Shown piece by piece: positions 1-8,834 of a stretch of 64,000 nucleotides of DNA. Location of the stretch: positions 1 through 64,000 of the forward strand of contig JAHUUI010000004.1 in assembly GCA_019218315.1 (NCBI GenBank), written 5' to 3'. This DNA comes from Cardiobacteriaceae bacterium TAE3-ERU3. Its GTDB lineage: Bacteria; Pseudomonadota; Gammaproteobacteria; Cardiobacteriales; Cardiobacteriaceae. Numbering within the stretch: the stretch's first letter is position 1; each line of letters begins with the position of its first letter. The notes below the pieces were generated by a model that was given only the letters and a program-made list of their open reading frames with translations, made no database searches and was not told the DNA's origin. The translations under genes and the position numbers were made by a program.

Positions 1-90
1 AGGTCACAAAACACCCGCACAAACTATCTTATTTTGTTGTTAAAGATCTGCTTCATTAGTGCCGCCTTAGTGGCCGCCCCGTGAAGCGAG
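1..90 (-). promoter_or_regulatory. Leader of an rRNA operon (boxA region), runs out of window
   Basis: Read on the minus strand this is a typical rrn leader. A boxA-like antitermination element (TCTTTAACA, complement of about 38-46) is followed by the run-in seen before 16S rRNA genes in gammaproteobacteria (AATAAGATAGTTTGTGCGGG). A GC-rich stem lies just after the transcription start. The 16S gene itself is off the left edge, so its presence is inferred. Transcription would leave the window at position 1. Confidence 0.75.
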
Positions 91-96
91 AGGCGT

Positions 97-124
97 ATTA
101 TAGACATTTCTCATGCCTACGCAA
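97..124 (-). promoter_or_regulatory. rRNA operon promoter
   Basis: On the minus strand a -35 box TTGCGT (119-124) and a perfect -10 box TATAAT (97-102) are separated by 16 bp. The discriminator that follows is GC-rich (ACGCCTC), as in rRNA promoters under stringent control. The boxA leader directly downstream supports the assignment. No second promoter was recognised. Confidence 0.75.
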
Positions 125-227
125 GCCCTTCACACAAAAAAATATCAAAACTTACATTACACCATGTTTCTGTTGCAATTTTATTTCGAAACACCAGCTA
201 ATTTTAGTGATTACACACAGCCAGAAA

Positions 228-260
228 CTAAAAAATGCGGCTAAAAGCCGCATTTTTTAG
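228..260. terminator. Bidirectional terminator between fadD and the rRNA promoter
   Basis: A perfect 15-bp stem (228-242 with 246-260) has a 3-nt loop and A-rich/T-rich flanks on both sides. It lies 21 bp past the fadD stop codon and would end fadD transcription before it reaches the rRNA promoter. Confidence 0.9.
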
Positions 261-281
261 TTAGTGTTGTATACAGGTTAA

Positions 282-1997
282 CTACTTTGAAGCTTCCTTC
301 TGATCATCTAGTTCACTCAACTTACGACGAAGAATCTTTCCAACGTTGGACTTAGGCAACTCATCACAAAACTGATAGTGCTTTGGTCGCTTATAACCAG
401 TCAGATTTTCTTTAGCGAATTTTTTGAGTTCATCAACTGATACCTTCTTACCTTTCTTCAGTACAATGTATGCTTTAACCGCTTCCCCTGTATCATCAGA
501 CGGGACACTGGCACACCCTACTTCAAGAATGGCTGGGTGCTCCATCAAGACACCTTCGACTTCTGTTGGGTAGACGTTGAATCCAGAGACAAGAATCATG
601 TCTTTTTTGCGGTCAACAATTTTGAACATACCGTGTTCATTCATTTTTGCCATATCGCCAGTTTTCAACCATCCATCTTCAGTGATGGAATTCTTATTTT
701 CTTGAGGTTGATTCCAGTAACCTTTCATTACCTGGGGACCACGCACCCACATTTCACCAGGCTCATCAATACCGACTGGATTACCCTCTTCATCACTGAG
801 CATAATTTCGGTAGATGGCAGCGGATAGCCAATACTGTCTGTATAGTGATCATTATAAAGCCAGTTCACACAAACTACTGGCGAAGTTTCTGTTAGGCCA
901 TATCCTTCAACCAAGACATTTCCCGTCACTTCTTGCCAATGTTGCGACACTACTTTTTCCAGTGGCATTCCGCCAGAAATAACAAATTGCAAAGTACTAA
1001 AATCAAGCTTATCAAAACCTTCCGCATGTAAAAGGCCTTTAAATAAGGTATTCACGCCTGTCATTACGGCAAATGGATACTTGCCAAGTGTTTTGACAAA
1101 GGACTTCATATCACGGGGATTGGTAATCAAAATACTGTGCATTGCTTTACCCGGAAACAGTAAGCAGTTCACAGTGCAGCAAAATATGTGATAAAGCGGC
1201 AAAGCTGTGATGAGGATCATACTTTCTTCGTTAACTTCATCCCCAATCCACAAATCAATTTGTTCGACATTAGCAAGAATATTACGGTGAGTCAGCATAG
1301 CGCCCTTAGCCACACCGGTTGTACCCCCTGTGTACTGCAACATAGCAACGTCATCTAATTCCAAGGCGACTTCATCAAGTGACAGTTTTCTACCTTTATC
1401 TATAACGACCTTATAATCGATGACTTCCGGCAGATAGTAGTTTGGGACGAGCTTTTTAATATGGCGAATAGCAAAATTTAAAGCAAAGCCCTTCAGGAAC
1501 CCAAGTTCATCACCAAATTTGGTCACAATAATATTTTTTAGGGCAGGCAACTGTGCATGAACATCAGCCAAAGTATGAGCAAAGTTTTCTGCGATAACGA
1601 TACCTTTTACTTCCGCATCATGCAGCTGATGCTCCAGCTCTCGCGCTGTATAAAGTGGGTTGACGTTTACAACTTCTACACCAGCAAGGATACAACCATA
1701 CATACAAACTGGAAATTGAATCAGGTTTGGCATCATAATCGCCAAACGATCCCCTTTCTTATAACCCAGCTCTTTTTGCAGATATGCTGCAAATGCTGAA
1801 GCAGCGTTTTCTATCTCACCAAAACTTTTAGTTACACCAAAATTTGTAAATGCCGGCAGCGTTTTATACTTAGAAAAAACCTCGCGTAAATACTCCGCCA
1901 GATTGTTGTAGCGAAATACTGGTATATCACCAGGCCTACCCTCGGGATAATTTTGTAACCACGGTCTATCCAGTGATGTTACTTTTTCTTCTTTCAT
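282..1997 (-). CDS. fadD: Long-chain fatty acid--CoA ligase
   Basis: This 571-residue enzyme activates long-chain fatty acids with ATP and CoA, through an acyl-adenylate, at the inner face of the cytoplasmic membrane. It feeds beta-oxidation and phospholipid recycling. Visible features are the adenylate-forming P-loop YTGGTTGVAKG near residue 220, the motif GYGLTETSPV, the hinge region DGWLKTGD, and the C-terminal catalytic lysine context KSNVGKILRR. Length matches FadD (about 560). The start is supported by an AGAGGAA ribosome site. It is a single gene, ended by the 228-260 terminator and divergent from the flavin reductase. No other beta-oxidation genes are in the window. Confidence 0.95.
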   Translation of the reverse strand: MKEEKVTSLDRPWLQNYPEGRPGDIPVFRYNNLAEYLREVFSKYKTLPAFTNFGVTKSFGEIENAASAFAAYLQKELGYKKGDRLAIMMPNLIQFPVCMYGCILAGVEVVNVNPLYTARELEHQLHDAEVKGIVIAENFAHTLADVHAQLPALKNIIVTKFGDELGFLKGFALNFAIRHIKKLVPNYYLPEVIDYKVVIDKGRKLSLDEVALELDDVAMLQYTGGTTGVAKGAMLTHRNILANVEQIDLWIGDEVNEESMILITALPLYHIFCCTVNCLLFPGKAMHSILITNPRDMKSFVKTLGKYPFAVMTGVNTLFKGLLHAEGFDKLDFSTLQFVISGGMPLEKVVSQHWQEVTGNVLVEGYGLTETSPVVCVNWLYNDHYTDSIGYPLPSTEIMLSDEEGNPVGIDEPGEMWVRGPQVMKGYWNQPQENKNSITEDGWLKTGDMAKMNEHGMFKIVDRKKDMILVSGFNVYPTEVEGVLMEHPAILEVGCASVPSDDTGEAVKAYIVLKKGKKVSVDELKKFAKENLTGYKRPKHYQFCDELPKSNVGKILRRKLSELDDQKEASK

Positions 1998-2184
1998 TTT
2001 AATGATTCCTCTGCATTTATTCGCTCAGCAGTTAGCTGCTTCAATCTATTATTACCGGTCGCAATAATACGCTGTACCATTATATTGACGCAAATTTTAA
2101 GCTTCCATTCATTTTTATCTGCGAGTATTTAATGTAACCTTGGCAGAATACAAAGCCCACAAATCATATATGGAGTGACTTAAA

Positions 2185-2661
2185 TTGATTAACGCAAATG
2201 AATTCAAGCAGAGCATGGCACGTTTTGCCAGCGGTATTACCGTTTTAACTTGGTATGAAGATCAATCTATCCAAGGCATTACTGTCAGTGCTTTTTCTTC
2301 GCTGTCTTTAGAACCACCATTGGTTTTATTTTGCATCGACCACAAGGCTTATGTTCATCCTTTGATCAGCGCCCGTGAAACACTGTGCATTAACATTCTA
2401 TCGGCCGATCAAACTCAACTCGCATATCAGTTCGCAGGTCCAGATCGTACTAACCTCGAGCAACACACACGACAGCACGCCGATTATTCATTACCGGCCA
2501 TAAAAGATGCGCACGCCAATTTAATTGTTCGTATTCGTGACAGCCATCGTCAAGGAGATCATGACATTTTCGTTGCTGAAGTATTAGATACACACCTGCC
2601 AGATACTAGCGAGCCTCTGCTCTACCATGACGGCCGTATTTTCAACCTGAAGCAATCCTAA
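2185..2661 (+). CDS. Flavin reductase family protein (FMN-binding split barrel)
   Basis: The 158-residue protein resembles the DIM6/HpaC flavin reductase family, which reduces FMN or FAD with NAD(P)H and often supplies a partner monooxygenase. The N-terminal FARFASGITVLT-type segment and the TVSAFSSLSLEPPLVLFCID segment (about residues 30-55) are the family hallmarks of FMN binding. The start is TTG at 2185, preceded by GGAGTGA at 2172-2178; the nearby ATG at 2170 leads straight to a stop. No monooxygenase partner is adjacent, so the substrate system is unknown. The Nudix gene follows after 17 bp on the same strand. Confidence 0.8.
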   Translation: MINANEFKQSMARFASGITVLTWYEDQSIQGITVSAFSSLSLEPPLVLFCIDHKAYVHPLISARETLCINILSADQTQLAYQFAGPDRTNLEQHTRQHADYSLPAIKDAHANLIVRIRDSHRQGDHDIFVAEVLDTHLPDTSEPLLYHDGRIFNLKQS

Positions 2662-2678
2662 AAACATCTTTAGCTCGT

Positions 2679-3560
2679 ATGTCTTTTCTTGAGCGCATTT
2701 ATCAAGCCAATAATGCTGTCTTGGAGGAATACCGTCCATTACTTTACACAAATCGGCAAATAGGACTTCTTTGGCAAAAGCAGATTGAGTTACTCCTCGA
2801 CTACGGAGTGCCTCTTCAGCAATACTATGATACATACATATTGGATAGTACTTTGGATTGCGAGACGCTTTCCGCATTATTGGCATCTCCAATTCGTAAA
2901 CTTTATGATGCAGGAATCGTGACTGGCTGGCGAAATGAGCTCTATCCACTGGCCGAAAGCCACCATTGCTCACCAGTCGCACTGATTGAGCGAGCCGCCA
3001 TGCCACTTTTTGGCGGCTGTGGCTACGGTGTACACGTCAATGGATTAACAAAGAAAAATAACCGTACTTATTTGTGGATTGCTCGCCGCGCTTGGAATAA
3101 ACCAACCGACCCAGGCAAACTTGATCAAATTGCTGCAGGTGGAATGCCTTTTGGTATTAGTGCTTTTAAAAACATGCAAAAAGAAAGTGCTGAAGAAGCC
3201 GCTATTTCCTTCGAACTTAGTGCTCAAGCAAAAGCAGTTAGTACGTCCAGCTATTTTTACCAAGTCGAGAATGGCATTCGGGCAGATGTCCTATTTAACT
3301 ATGATTTGTGGCTTCCCGATGATTTTGCACCGCATAATACTGATGGTGAAGTTGCTGAATTTAGCTGTTTACCCATTGAAGAAGTTATGGAAATCGTTGA
3401 AAAAACAGATCAATTCAAATTTAATGCCAATATTGTTTTGATCGATCTGTTTATTCGCCATGGCCACCTCACACCAGAGCACAAAGACTATGAAGAACTC
3501 TGCGGCATCCTCAATCCCCGCTTTTCTGTACTCAAATCAACTTTTAGCACTTTCAGATAG
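2679..3560 (+). CDS. Nudix hydrolase, DUF4743/thiamine-pyrophosphokinase-associated type
   Basis: This 293-residue protein has an N-terminal DUF4743-like half and a Nudix fold from about residue 110. The Nudix box near residues 153-175 is divergent: GGMPFG, then KESAEEA in place of the usual REUXEE. The distal glutamates that bind metal remain, while the first glutamate position of the box is replaced by Ile. This variant is normal for the family that includes the Nudix half of fungal Tnr3, which acts on damaged thiamine pyrophosphates. That substrate is a family inference only. It is probably co-transcribed with the flavin reductase. Confidence 0.75.
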   Translation: MSFLERIYQANNAVLEEYRPLLYTNRQIGLLWQKQIELLLDYGVPLQQYYDTYILDSTLDCETLSALLASPIRKLYDAGIVTGWRNELYPLAESHHCSPVALIERAAMPLFGGCGYGVHVNGLTKKNNRTYLWIARRAWNKPTDPGKLDQIAAGGMPFGISAFKNMQKESAEEAAISFELSAQAKAVSTSSYFYQVENGIRADVLFNYDLWLPDDFAPHNTDGEVAEFSCLPIEEVMEIVEKTDQFKFNANIVLIDLFIRHGHLTPEHKDYEELCGILNPRFSVLKSTFSTFR

Positions 3561-3595
3561 TTATCAGGAAAAACCAACTTTTTATCCTGCAAAGG

Positions 3596-3623
3596 TTGCA
3601 CCATGATAAAAAACTTATATAAT
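3596..3623 (+). promoter_or_regulatory. Promoter of the tRNA-Lys pair
   Basis: A -35 box TTGCAC (3596-3601), a 16-bp spacer and a perfect -10 box TATAAT (3618-3623) lie 20 bp upstream of the first tRNA. The discriminator after the -10 box is GC-rich, as expected for a stable-RNA promoter. Confidence 0.8.
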
Positions 3624-3643
3624 GTGCGCCTCTTGACGTGGAC

Positions 3644-3718
3644 GGGCTGTTAGCTCAGCGGTAGAGCAGTTGGCTTTTAACCAATTGGTCGAAGGTTCGA
3701 ATCCTTCACAGCCCACCA
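3644..3718 (+). tRNA. tRNA-Lys (anticodon TTT), copy 1
   Basis: A 75-nt cloverleaf with encoded CCA. The acceptor arms GGGCTGT and ACAGCCC pair, the T loop is GGTTCGAATCC, and the anticodon loop CTTTTAA gives anticodon TTT at 3676-3678. It closely resembles E. coli tRNA-Lys. It is transcribed with the second copy from the promoter at 3596-3623. Confidence 0.97.
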
Positions 3719-3734
3719 TTATTCAAGCTCAAAA

Positions 3735-3809
3735 GGGCTGTTAGCTCAGCGGTAGAGCAGTTGGCTTTTAACCAATTGGTCGAAGGTTCGAATCCTTCAC
3801 AGCCCACCA
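3735..3809 (+). tRNA. tRNA-Lys (anticodon TTT), copy 2
   Basis: Identical over all 75 nt to copy 1, after a 16-bp spacer. It is the second cistron of the same transcript. The perfect identity points to recent duplication or continuing gene conversion. Confidence 0.97.
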
Positions 3810-3840
3810 TCTTATCTTTTAGATAAATTCTCATATCGTG

Positions 3841-3846
3841 TACAAT
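3841..3846 (+). promoter_or_regulatory. Possible -10 box for the BCCT gene
   Basis: TACAAT lies 32 bp before the ATG at 3879, right after the second tRNA. No convincing -35 box was found, so read-through from the tRNA promoter could also contribute. Confidence 0.35.
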
Positions 3847-3878
3847 AAACGGCCTTTTTTAAACACTAAAGGTTCATT

Positions 3879-5468
3879 ATGTCGCGTCACTTCACCGTGC
3901 TCAATGTGGCCGGTACCCTTATTATTCTCATCACTGCACTCGGCTTAGCCGATCCTCAGGCCTTTGGCGCACAGGCCAATGCTATTTATAACTGGATTGC
4001 TTCTACCTTCGGCTGGGTATATATGCTCGCCGTATTTGTATTCGATATTTTCCTGATCGGACTTATTTTTACTCGCTACGGCAAGCTTAAACTCGGTCGC
4101 TACGATGAAGAGCCGGAGTTTAATACTTTATCGTGGATTGGCATGCTGTTTTCAGGCGGCTTAGGCGTCGGAATTGTATTTTGGGGCGTAGCCGAACCCA
4201 TGACCCACTTTAGCAACCCTCCCCTCCCTGGTATTGAAGCCAATACAGTAGAAAGTGCACGCCTTGCCATGGGTTATACTTATTTCCACTGGGGACTATC
4301 ACAATGGTCAATCTTTGCCATTGCCGGGCTCATTATCGGCTTATTCCAGTTCCGCCTGCGTAAAAATAGCCTCGTTTCAACCTCGCTTGAAACACTGTTC
4401 GGACATGAGTATCCAACCTTTTGGCGTCGCACCATAGATATTCTCGCTATTGTCGCCACCGTTATGGGCATCGCGACCTCTCTTGGGCTTGGCATTTTAC
4501 AAATCAACGGTGGACTCAGCCAAGTATATGGCCTGCCTGATAATGCAGGGTCACACGCTCTTATTACCCTGGCACTCGCCGTTATTTTTATCATTTCCGC
4601 AAGCTCAGGGCTTAATCGCGGCGTTAAATGGCTATCTAATCTCAACATGGGCATTGCCGCCGCATTAACAGTATTCGTATTGGTTTTAGGGCCAACTTCA
4701 ATCATATTTAAATCATTTGTTACCGGTATTGGCGATTATTTATCCCACTTCATTGACTACAGCCTGCGCCTCGATCCATTTCAAAAAGAAAATACATGGG
4801 TCGATAAATGGACGATCTTTTACTGGGCATGGGTTATCTCATGGAGCCCGTTTATCGGTGCATTTATCGCACGTATTTCACGCGGGCGTACGGTACGGGA
4901 GTTTGTCATCGGCGTATTGATTGTTCCGCCACTCATTTCATTCTTTTGGATAGCAGCTTTTGGTGGTAGTGCGATATATCAAGACCTCTATGCCAATGGC
5001 ACCATCGCACAATCTGTCGCGGCGGACTACACATCAGCTATGTTTGCATTTCTTGAAGGCTATCCTTTAACCCTTATTACATCGACTGCAACCATTGTAT
5101 TGATCGCAACGTTTTTGATTACATCCGCTGACTCTGCTACTTATATCCTTGCCAGCATGAGTAGTGATGGACGCATTGATCCCAAGTTCAGGATGAAAAT
5201 CATTTGGGGCGTACTGCTCACCGGCATTACCCTCTCGCTGTTGGTTGCCGGTGGCTTAAAGAGCTTGCAAGCGGGTTCAATAGTTGCTGGGCTACCTTTT
5301 ACCATCATCTTGATTATGATGATGTTTGCGATCATTAAAGTACTGCGTATTGAAGCGCATTTGGTTATCCCGGCACAAATGCCAACCAAGCGCCCCAATA
5401 ATGCAGAAGCAGAGCGCTACCATCGTGGAGAGGAAACAATTCCAACACACTTTCAGGAAGAAAAATAA
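3879..5468 (+). CDS. BCCT family transporter with altered aromatic cage
   Basis: A 529-residue carrier of the betaine/choline/carnitine transporter family with about 12 membrane helices in the inner membrane. The family signature is clear: FHWGLSQW in helix 4 (residues 136-143) and a YW..W.SPF..AFIARISRGRT segment from residue 315. Aligned to BetP, cage residues Trp189 and Trp194 are kept (W138, W143), Tyr197 is Phe (F146) and Trp374 is Val (V319). This suggests a substrate other than glycine betaine or choline. No long C-terminal osmosensor tail is present. The ATG at 3879 is the only sensible start. It is a single gene after the tRNA pair. Confidence 0.88.
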   Translation: MSRHFTVLNVAGTLIILITALGLADPQAFGAQANAIYNWIASTFGWVYMLAVFVFDIFLIGLIFTRYGKLKLGRYDEEPEFNTLSWIGMLFSGGLGVGIVFWGVAEPMTHFSNPPLPGIEANTVESARLAMGYTYFHWGLSQWSIFAIAGLIIGLFQFRLRKNSLVSTSLETLFGHEYPTFWRRTIDILAIVATVMGIATSLGLGILQINGGLSQVYGLPDNAGSHALITLALAVIFIISASSGLNRGVKWLSNLNMGIAAALTVFVLVLGPTSIIFKSFVTGIGDYLSHFIDYSLRLDPFQKENTWVDKWTIFYWAWVISWSPFIGAFIARISRGRTVREFVIGVLIVPPLISFFWIAAFGGSAIYQDLYANGTIAQSVAADYTSAMFAFLEGYPLTLITSTATIVLIATFLITSADSATYILASMSSDGRIDPKFRMKIIWGVLLTGITLSLLVAGGLKSLQAGSIVAGLPFTIILIMMMFAIIKVLRIEAHLVIPAQMPTKRPNNAEAERYHRGEETIPTHFQEEK

Positions 5469-5619
5469 GCACTAATTCAGTGCATCGGCTGCTACAGCAC
5501 TTACGAAGAAAATTTCACCTCGGTTGAGATTGGGCTTGTCAATGCTGTAGCAAGCTGAGCTGAAATAATCAGCACACCATCCATAACATTCTTCCTGCAA
5601 TATGCCGAAATAACCTCAG

Positions 5620-6162
5620 TTAATGATCTTTATTTGGGTAAGGCAAAGGGGGAATATCTTTTAGCTTTGCGACAATTTCATCCCACGACCACAAATCAAA
5701 ATTAGGGTGCGCATCAATACCTACATCCAATGCAGCACCGGGCATGCGCACTGAACCATGTGTATGCCCGTATAAATGCCAACAGCCTCTTTGTGCATTA
5801 CGCCACTGAGCAATTGGATAATGGAACATCACCACATCGCGTCCTTCTATGCGCTCTTCATGATAGTGCTTTATCCATGTAAAACGCTCACGCAGATAAG
5901 GATCAGCAATAACTTCATCATCATGATTGCCGACAATCAGGCAAATTTCTCCATTAAGCTCAGCTAAAAGTCGAAACGTTTCGGCAAGCCCCCCAAAAGA
6001 CACATCGCCAAGATGGTATACACGGTCTCCCTTAGCAACTTTTGCATTCCAACGCGATACAATATCCTGATTCATCGTATACATATCTTTGTAAGAACGA
6101 TCACAATATTTCAGTATATTAAGATGGAAAAAGTGCGTATCGGCGGTAAAAAAATATCGCAT
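5620..6162 (-). CDS. Calcineurin-like metallophosphoesterase
   Basis: A 180-residue cytosolic phosphoesterase carrying every metal-binding motif of the fold: TADTHFFH at the N terminus, GDRVYHLGDVSFGG, VGNHDDE, FHYPIAQW and LYGHTHGS. Small stand-alone members of this family act on varied phosphoesters; the substrate cannot be told from the sequence. The open frame extends upstream to 6285, but the ATG at 6162 begins directly at the conserved MRYFFTADTH strand and avoids overlap with the divergent gene at 6234. It is a single gene facing the BCCT gene. Confidence 0.85.
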   Translation of the reverse strand: MRYFFTADTHFFHLNILKYCDRSYKDMYTMNQDIVSRWNAKVAKGDRVYHLGDVSFGGLAETFRLLAELNGEICLIVGNHDDEVIADPYLRERFTWIKHYHEERIEGRDVVMFHYPIAQWRNAQRGCWHLYGHTHGSVRMPGAALDVGIDAHPNFDLWSWDEIVAKLKDIPPLPYPNKDH

Positions 6163-6233
6163 GGAGTCATAGTTCTCTGTGGTTGTTCCTGTATGATACC
6201 ACGCCTTATAAAAACTCAAGCCCAGGAACAACC

Positions 6234-6809
6234 ATGACCCAAATGAGCAGGAATGAACTGATCGCCCGTGAACGAAAGTTGGCAAAGTATGCCAATATGA
6301 TGGATAGCATGATTCGCATCCCTTTTACCCGCAAAGGTGTCGGGCTGGATGCTCTATTGTCTCTCGTTCCCGTTCTTGGTGACGCCGCAGGCTTTATTTT
6401 GACGCTCTACACATTCCGCCAAGCACGTGCAATGGGTTTACCAGCCAAGAAACTGACACCGGCATTAAGACTAGCCGTATTAGACGCATTCGTCGGCAGT
6501 GTTCCAGTCATTGGTACACTCTTTGATATATTCATCAAGCCAAGCCGTCGCACCCTCGAATTGGTACGCGATCACCTTGCGGAAAATGAAGGCATCACTG
6601 ATACAAGCCACATTGAGCATCCTTTCCTGCATGAAAAGCTGTCTGAAAAACAGAAAAAAAGTAAATTTTGGCGTAATCCTGTTGCGGCATGGGCATGGCT
6701 ACACATGAGTGATATATTGCTCGTCGTATTCATTGGCTTGGTTATTTTGCTCGCTTATGGCGGCTTTCAGCTACTATTGGCTATTATCGATATGGCAAGA
6801 ACAGCATGA
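6234..6809 (+). CDS. DUF4112 membrane protein
   Basis: This 191-residue protein of unknown function has the DUF4112 core: MDSMIRIPFTRKGVGLDALL, then VPVLGDAAGFILTLYTFRQA and a second LDAFVGSVPVIGTLFDIFIK repeat-like segment. A C-terminal hydrophobic helix (about residues 160-182) probably anchors it in the inner membrane. The ATG at 6234 is chosen because AGGAAC stands 4-9 bp before it and the upstream extension overlaps the divergent gene. Its stop overlaps the pncA start (ATGA), so the two are translationally coupled. Confidence 0.8.
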   Translation: MTQMSRNELIARERKLAKYANMMDSMIRIPFTRKGVGLDALLSLVPVLGDAAGFILTLYTFRQARAMGLPAKKLTPALRLAVLDAFVGSVPVIGTLFDIFIKPSRRTLELVRDHLAENEGITDTSHIEHPFLHEKLSEKQKKSKFWRNPVAAWAWLHMSDILLVVFIGLVILLAYGGFQLLLAIIDMARTA

Positions 6810-7411
6810 ACAAGAACACCGCATTACTTTTAATTGATATTCAAAATGGCTTTATGCCTGATGGGTCGCTCCCTGTCAGTGGTGGCGACGAAATAGTACC
6901 TCTCGTCAATCAAGTCATTGACGATTATCCGTTAGTTGTTGCCAGCCAAGACTGGCACCCGGCCAATCACGGTAGCTTCGCTGCTAATCACAGCGGAAAG
7001 CAGCCCTTTGACGTAATAGATTTCCACGGACTAGAACAAGTTCTATGGCCTGTACATTGTGTACAAGGTAGTGAAAGCGCTGAATTTCATCCTCAATTGA
7101 ATATCAAGCCTATCGCTGCTATCTTTCGTAAAGGCATGAATCCCGAGATAGACAGCTATAGTGCATTTTATGACAACGGGCATCGCCATAACACCGGCCT
7201 CGCTGATTACTTGCGCGCCCATCAAATCACCCATCTACACGTTGCAGGGCTTGCTGCTGACTACTGCGTCTATTTTTCAATTAAAGACGCATTAGATGAA
7301 GGCTTTCATGTCAGTTTGATTACAGAGGGAACTCGTGCTATTGATGCAGACCAACATAAAAAACAACTAAATGAACTCTGCCAAAACGGTAGCTTTGCTC
7401 TTATTGAGTGA
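6806..7411 (+). CDS. pncA: Nicotinamidase
   Basis: Hydrolyses nicotinamide to nicotinate and ammonia in NAD salvage in the cytosol. The 201-residue protein has the full catalytic triad, Asp11 (LLIDIQNGF), Lys109 (FRKGMN) and Cys154 (AADYCVYF), and the metal site DWHPANHGSF starting at Asp49. The first base of the ATG overlaps the DUF4112 gene by the ATGA junction. No other NAD-salvage genes are adjacent, so coupling to a DUF4112 membrane protein is the notable context. A bidirectional terminator shared with rho follows. Confidence 0.93.
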   Translation: MNKNTALLLIDIQNGFMPDGSLPVSGGDEIVPLVNQVIDDYPLVVASQDWHPANHGSFAANHSGKQPFDVIDFHGLEQVLWPVHCVQGSESAEFHPQLNIKPIAAIFRKGMNPEIDSYSAFYDNGHRHNTGLADYLRAHQITHLHVAGLAADYCVYFSIKDALDEGFHVSLITEGTRAIDADQHKKQLNELCQNGSFALIE

Positions 7412-7458
7412 TGAATAATAGTATTACTCATTCCACTACATAACCTTACTTTAGCTAC

Positions 7459-7488
7459 AAAAAATGCCGCAAATTGCGGCATTTTTTA
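7459..7488. terminator. Bidirectional terminator between pncA and rho
   Basis: An inverted repeat with core GCCGCAA and TTGCGGC (7466-7480) is flanked by A6 on the left and T6 on the right. It therefore works for both convergent genes. Confidence 0.88.
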
Positions 7489-7508
7489 TCAGTGGGCAAG
7501 GCTGTTAC

Positions 7509-8780
7509 CTAGCTACCTTTACCACCATTTTTCATCGAGTTATAGAACTCTTCATTGGTCTTGGTGTTTTTCAAGCGCTCAAGCAAGAATTCGATCGCCT
7601 GTAATTCATCCATCGGGTGGAGGATTTTGCGCAGAATCCAAATCTTTTGCAGCACATCAGGATCAACCATCAACTCTTCACGACGTGTACCAGATGGATT
7701 AATGTCAATCGCTGGGAAGATGCGCTTCTCGGCAATACGGCGGCTCAAATGCACTTCCATATTACCTGTGCCTTTGAACTCTTCGTAAATGACTTCGTCC
7801 ATTTTTGATCCGGTATCGACCAATGCGGTCGCGATGATCGTCAAAGAACCCGCTTCTTCTGTATTACGTGCCGCACCGAAAAAGCGCTTCGGACGCTGCA
7901 GAGCATTAGCATCAACGCCACCGGTCAGGATTTTGCCTGATGCAGGGCTGACGGTATTGTAAGCACGAGCCAATCGCGTGATTGAATCACAAAGAATGAC
8001 CACGTCTTTTTTGTGTTCAACCAATCGCTTGGCTTTTTCAATCACGATTTCTGCAACTTCAACGTGGCGCTTCGCCGGTTCGTCGAATGTAGAAGAAACA
8101 ACTTCACCGCGTACACTACGCTGCATTTCCGTTACTTCTTCTGGTCGCTCATCAATCAGCAAAACAATGAGATAACACTCAGGGTGATTTTGCGTGATCG
8201 ACTGCGCAATATTTTGCAGCATCACGGTTTTACCCGCTTTTGGCGGAGAAACGATCAAGCCACGCTGGCCTTTACCAATTGGCGAAATCATGTCAATCGT
8301 ACGTGCAGTGATGTCCTCACTGCTACCATTGCCGATCTCAAGCTTCAGGCGCTCGTCTGCGTGCAGTGGCGTCAGGTTTTCAAAAGGAATTTTGTGCTTG
8401 GCTGCTGCGCGTGGATCAAAATTGATGGTATCAATTTTGGTCAGTGCGAAATAGCGCTCGTTATCTTTTGGTGGGCGAATTTTTCCGCTGACCGTATCAC
8501 CGGTACGCAAGTTGCAACGGCGGATAAGGCTTGGAGAGACGTAAATATCGTCTGGCCCAGCCTGATAAGAATTCACTTCTGAACGCAAGAAACCATAGCC
8601 GTCGGGCAATAATTCCAGAACACCATCACCAGTGATTTCTTCACCACTTTTGGCATGGGCTTTGAGGATGGTAAAAATCAGGTCTTGCTTGCGCTTGCGG
8701 GAGATATCGTCAAGCCCCATTTCTTCAGCTAAAGCAAGGATTTTTTGGGGAGATTGTAATTTTAAATCGCTAAGATTCAT
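7509..8780 (-). CDS. rho: Transcription termination factor Rho
   Basis: A hexameric RNA-dependent ATPase that ends transcription at Rho-dependent sites. The 423-residue protein begins [12 protein letters not shown], has the N-terminal RNA-binding fold with GYGFLRS (about residue 62), the Walker A segment [10 protein letters not shown] near residue 180 and the Walker B region [16 protein letters not shown]. Length fits E. coli Rho (419). It lies 54 bp downstream of trxA on the same strand, the common gammaproteobacterial arrangement. No good ribosome site is visible before the ATG. Confidence 0.98.
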   Translation of the reverse strand: MNLSDLKLQSPQKILALAEEMGLDDISRKRKQDLIFTILKAHAKSGEEITGDGVLELLPDGYGFLRSEVNSYQAGPDDIYVSPSLIRRCNLRTGDTVSGKIRPPKDNERYFALTKIDTINFDPRAAAKHKIPFENLTPLHADERLKLEIGNGSSEDITARTIDMISPIGKGQRGLIVSPPKAGKTVMLQNIAQSITQNHPECYLIVLLIDERPEEVTEMQRSVRGEVVSSTFDEPAKRHVEVAEIVIEKAKRLVEHKKDVVILCDSITRLARAYNTVSPASGKILTGGVDANALQRPKRFFGAARNTEEAGSLTIIATALVDTGSKMDEVIYEEFKGTGNMEVHLSRRIAEKRIFPAIDINPSGTRREELMVDPDVLQKIWILRKILHPMDELQAIEFLLERLKNTKTNEEFYNSMKNGGKGS

Positions 8781-8834
8781 AGATGTATAGATCGTTGGTA
8801 AAGAGGCACCCGATTAAGGGTGCAATCTGAGGCA

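Noticed and set aside
5470-5551. Inverted repeats GCACT/AGTGC and GCTACAGCA/TGCTGTAGC after the first BCCT gene
   Set aside because: Short arms, the second pair is 43 bp apart, and there is no T-run; chance or a weak terminator at most.
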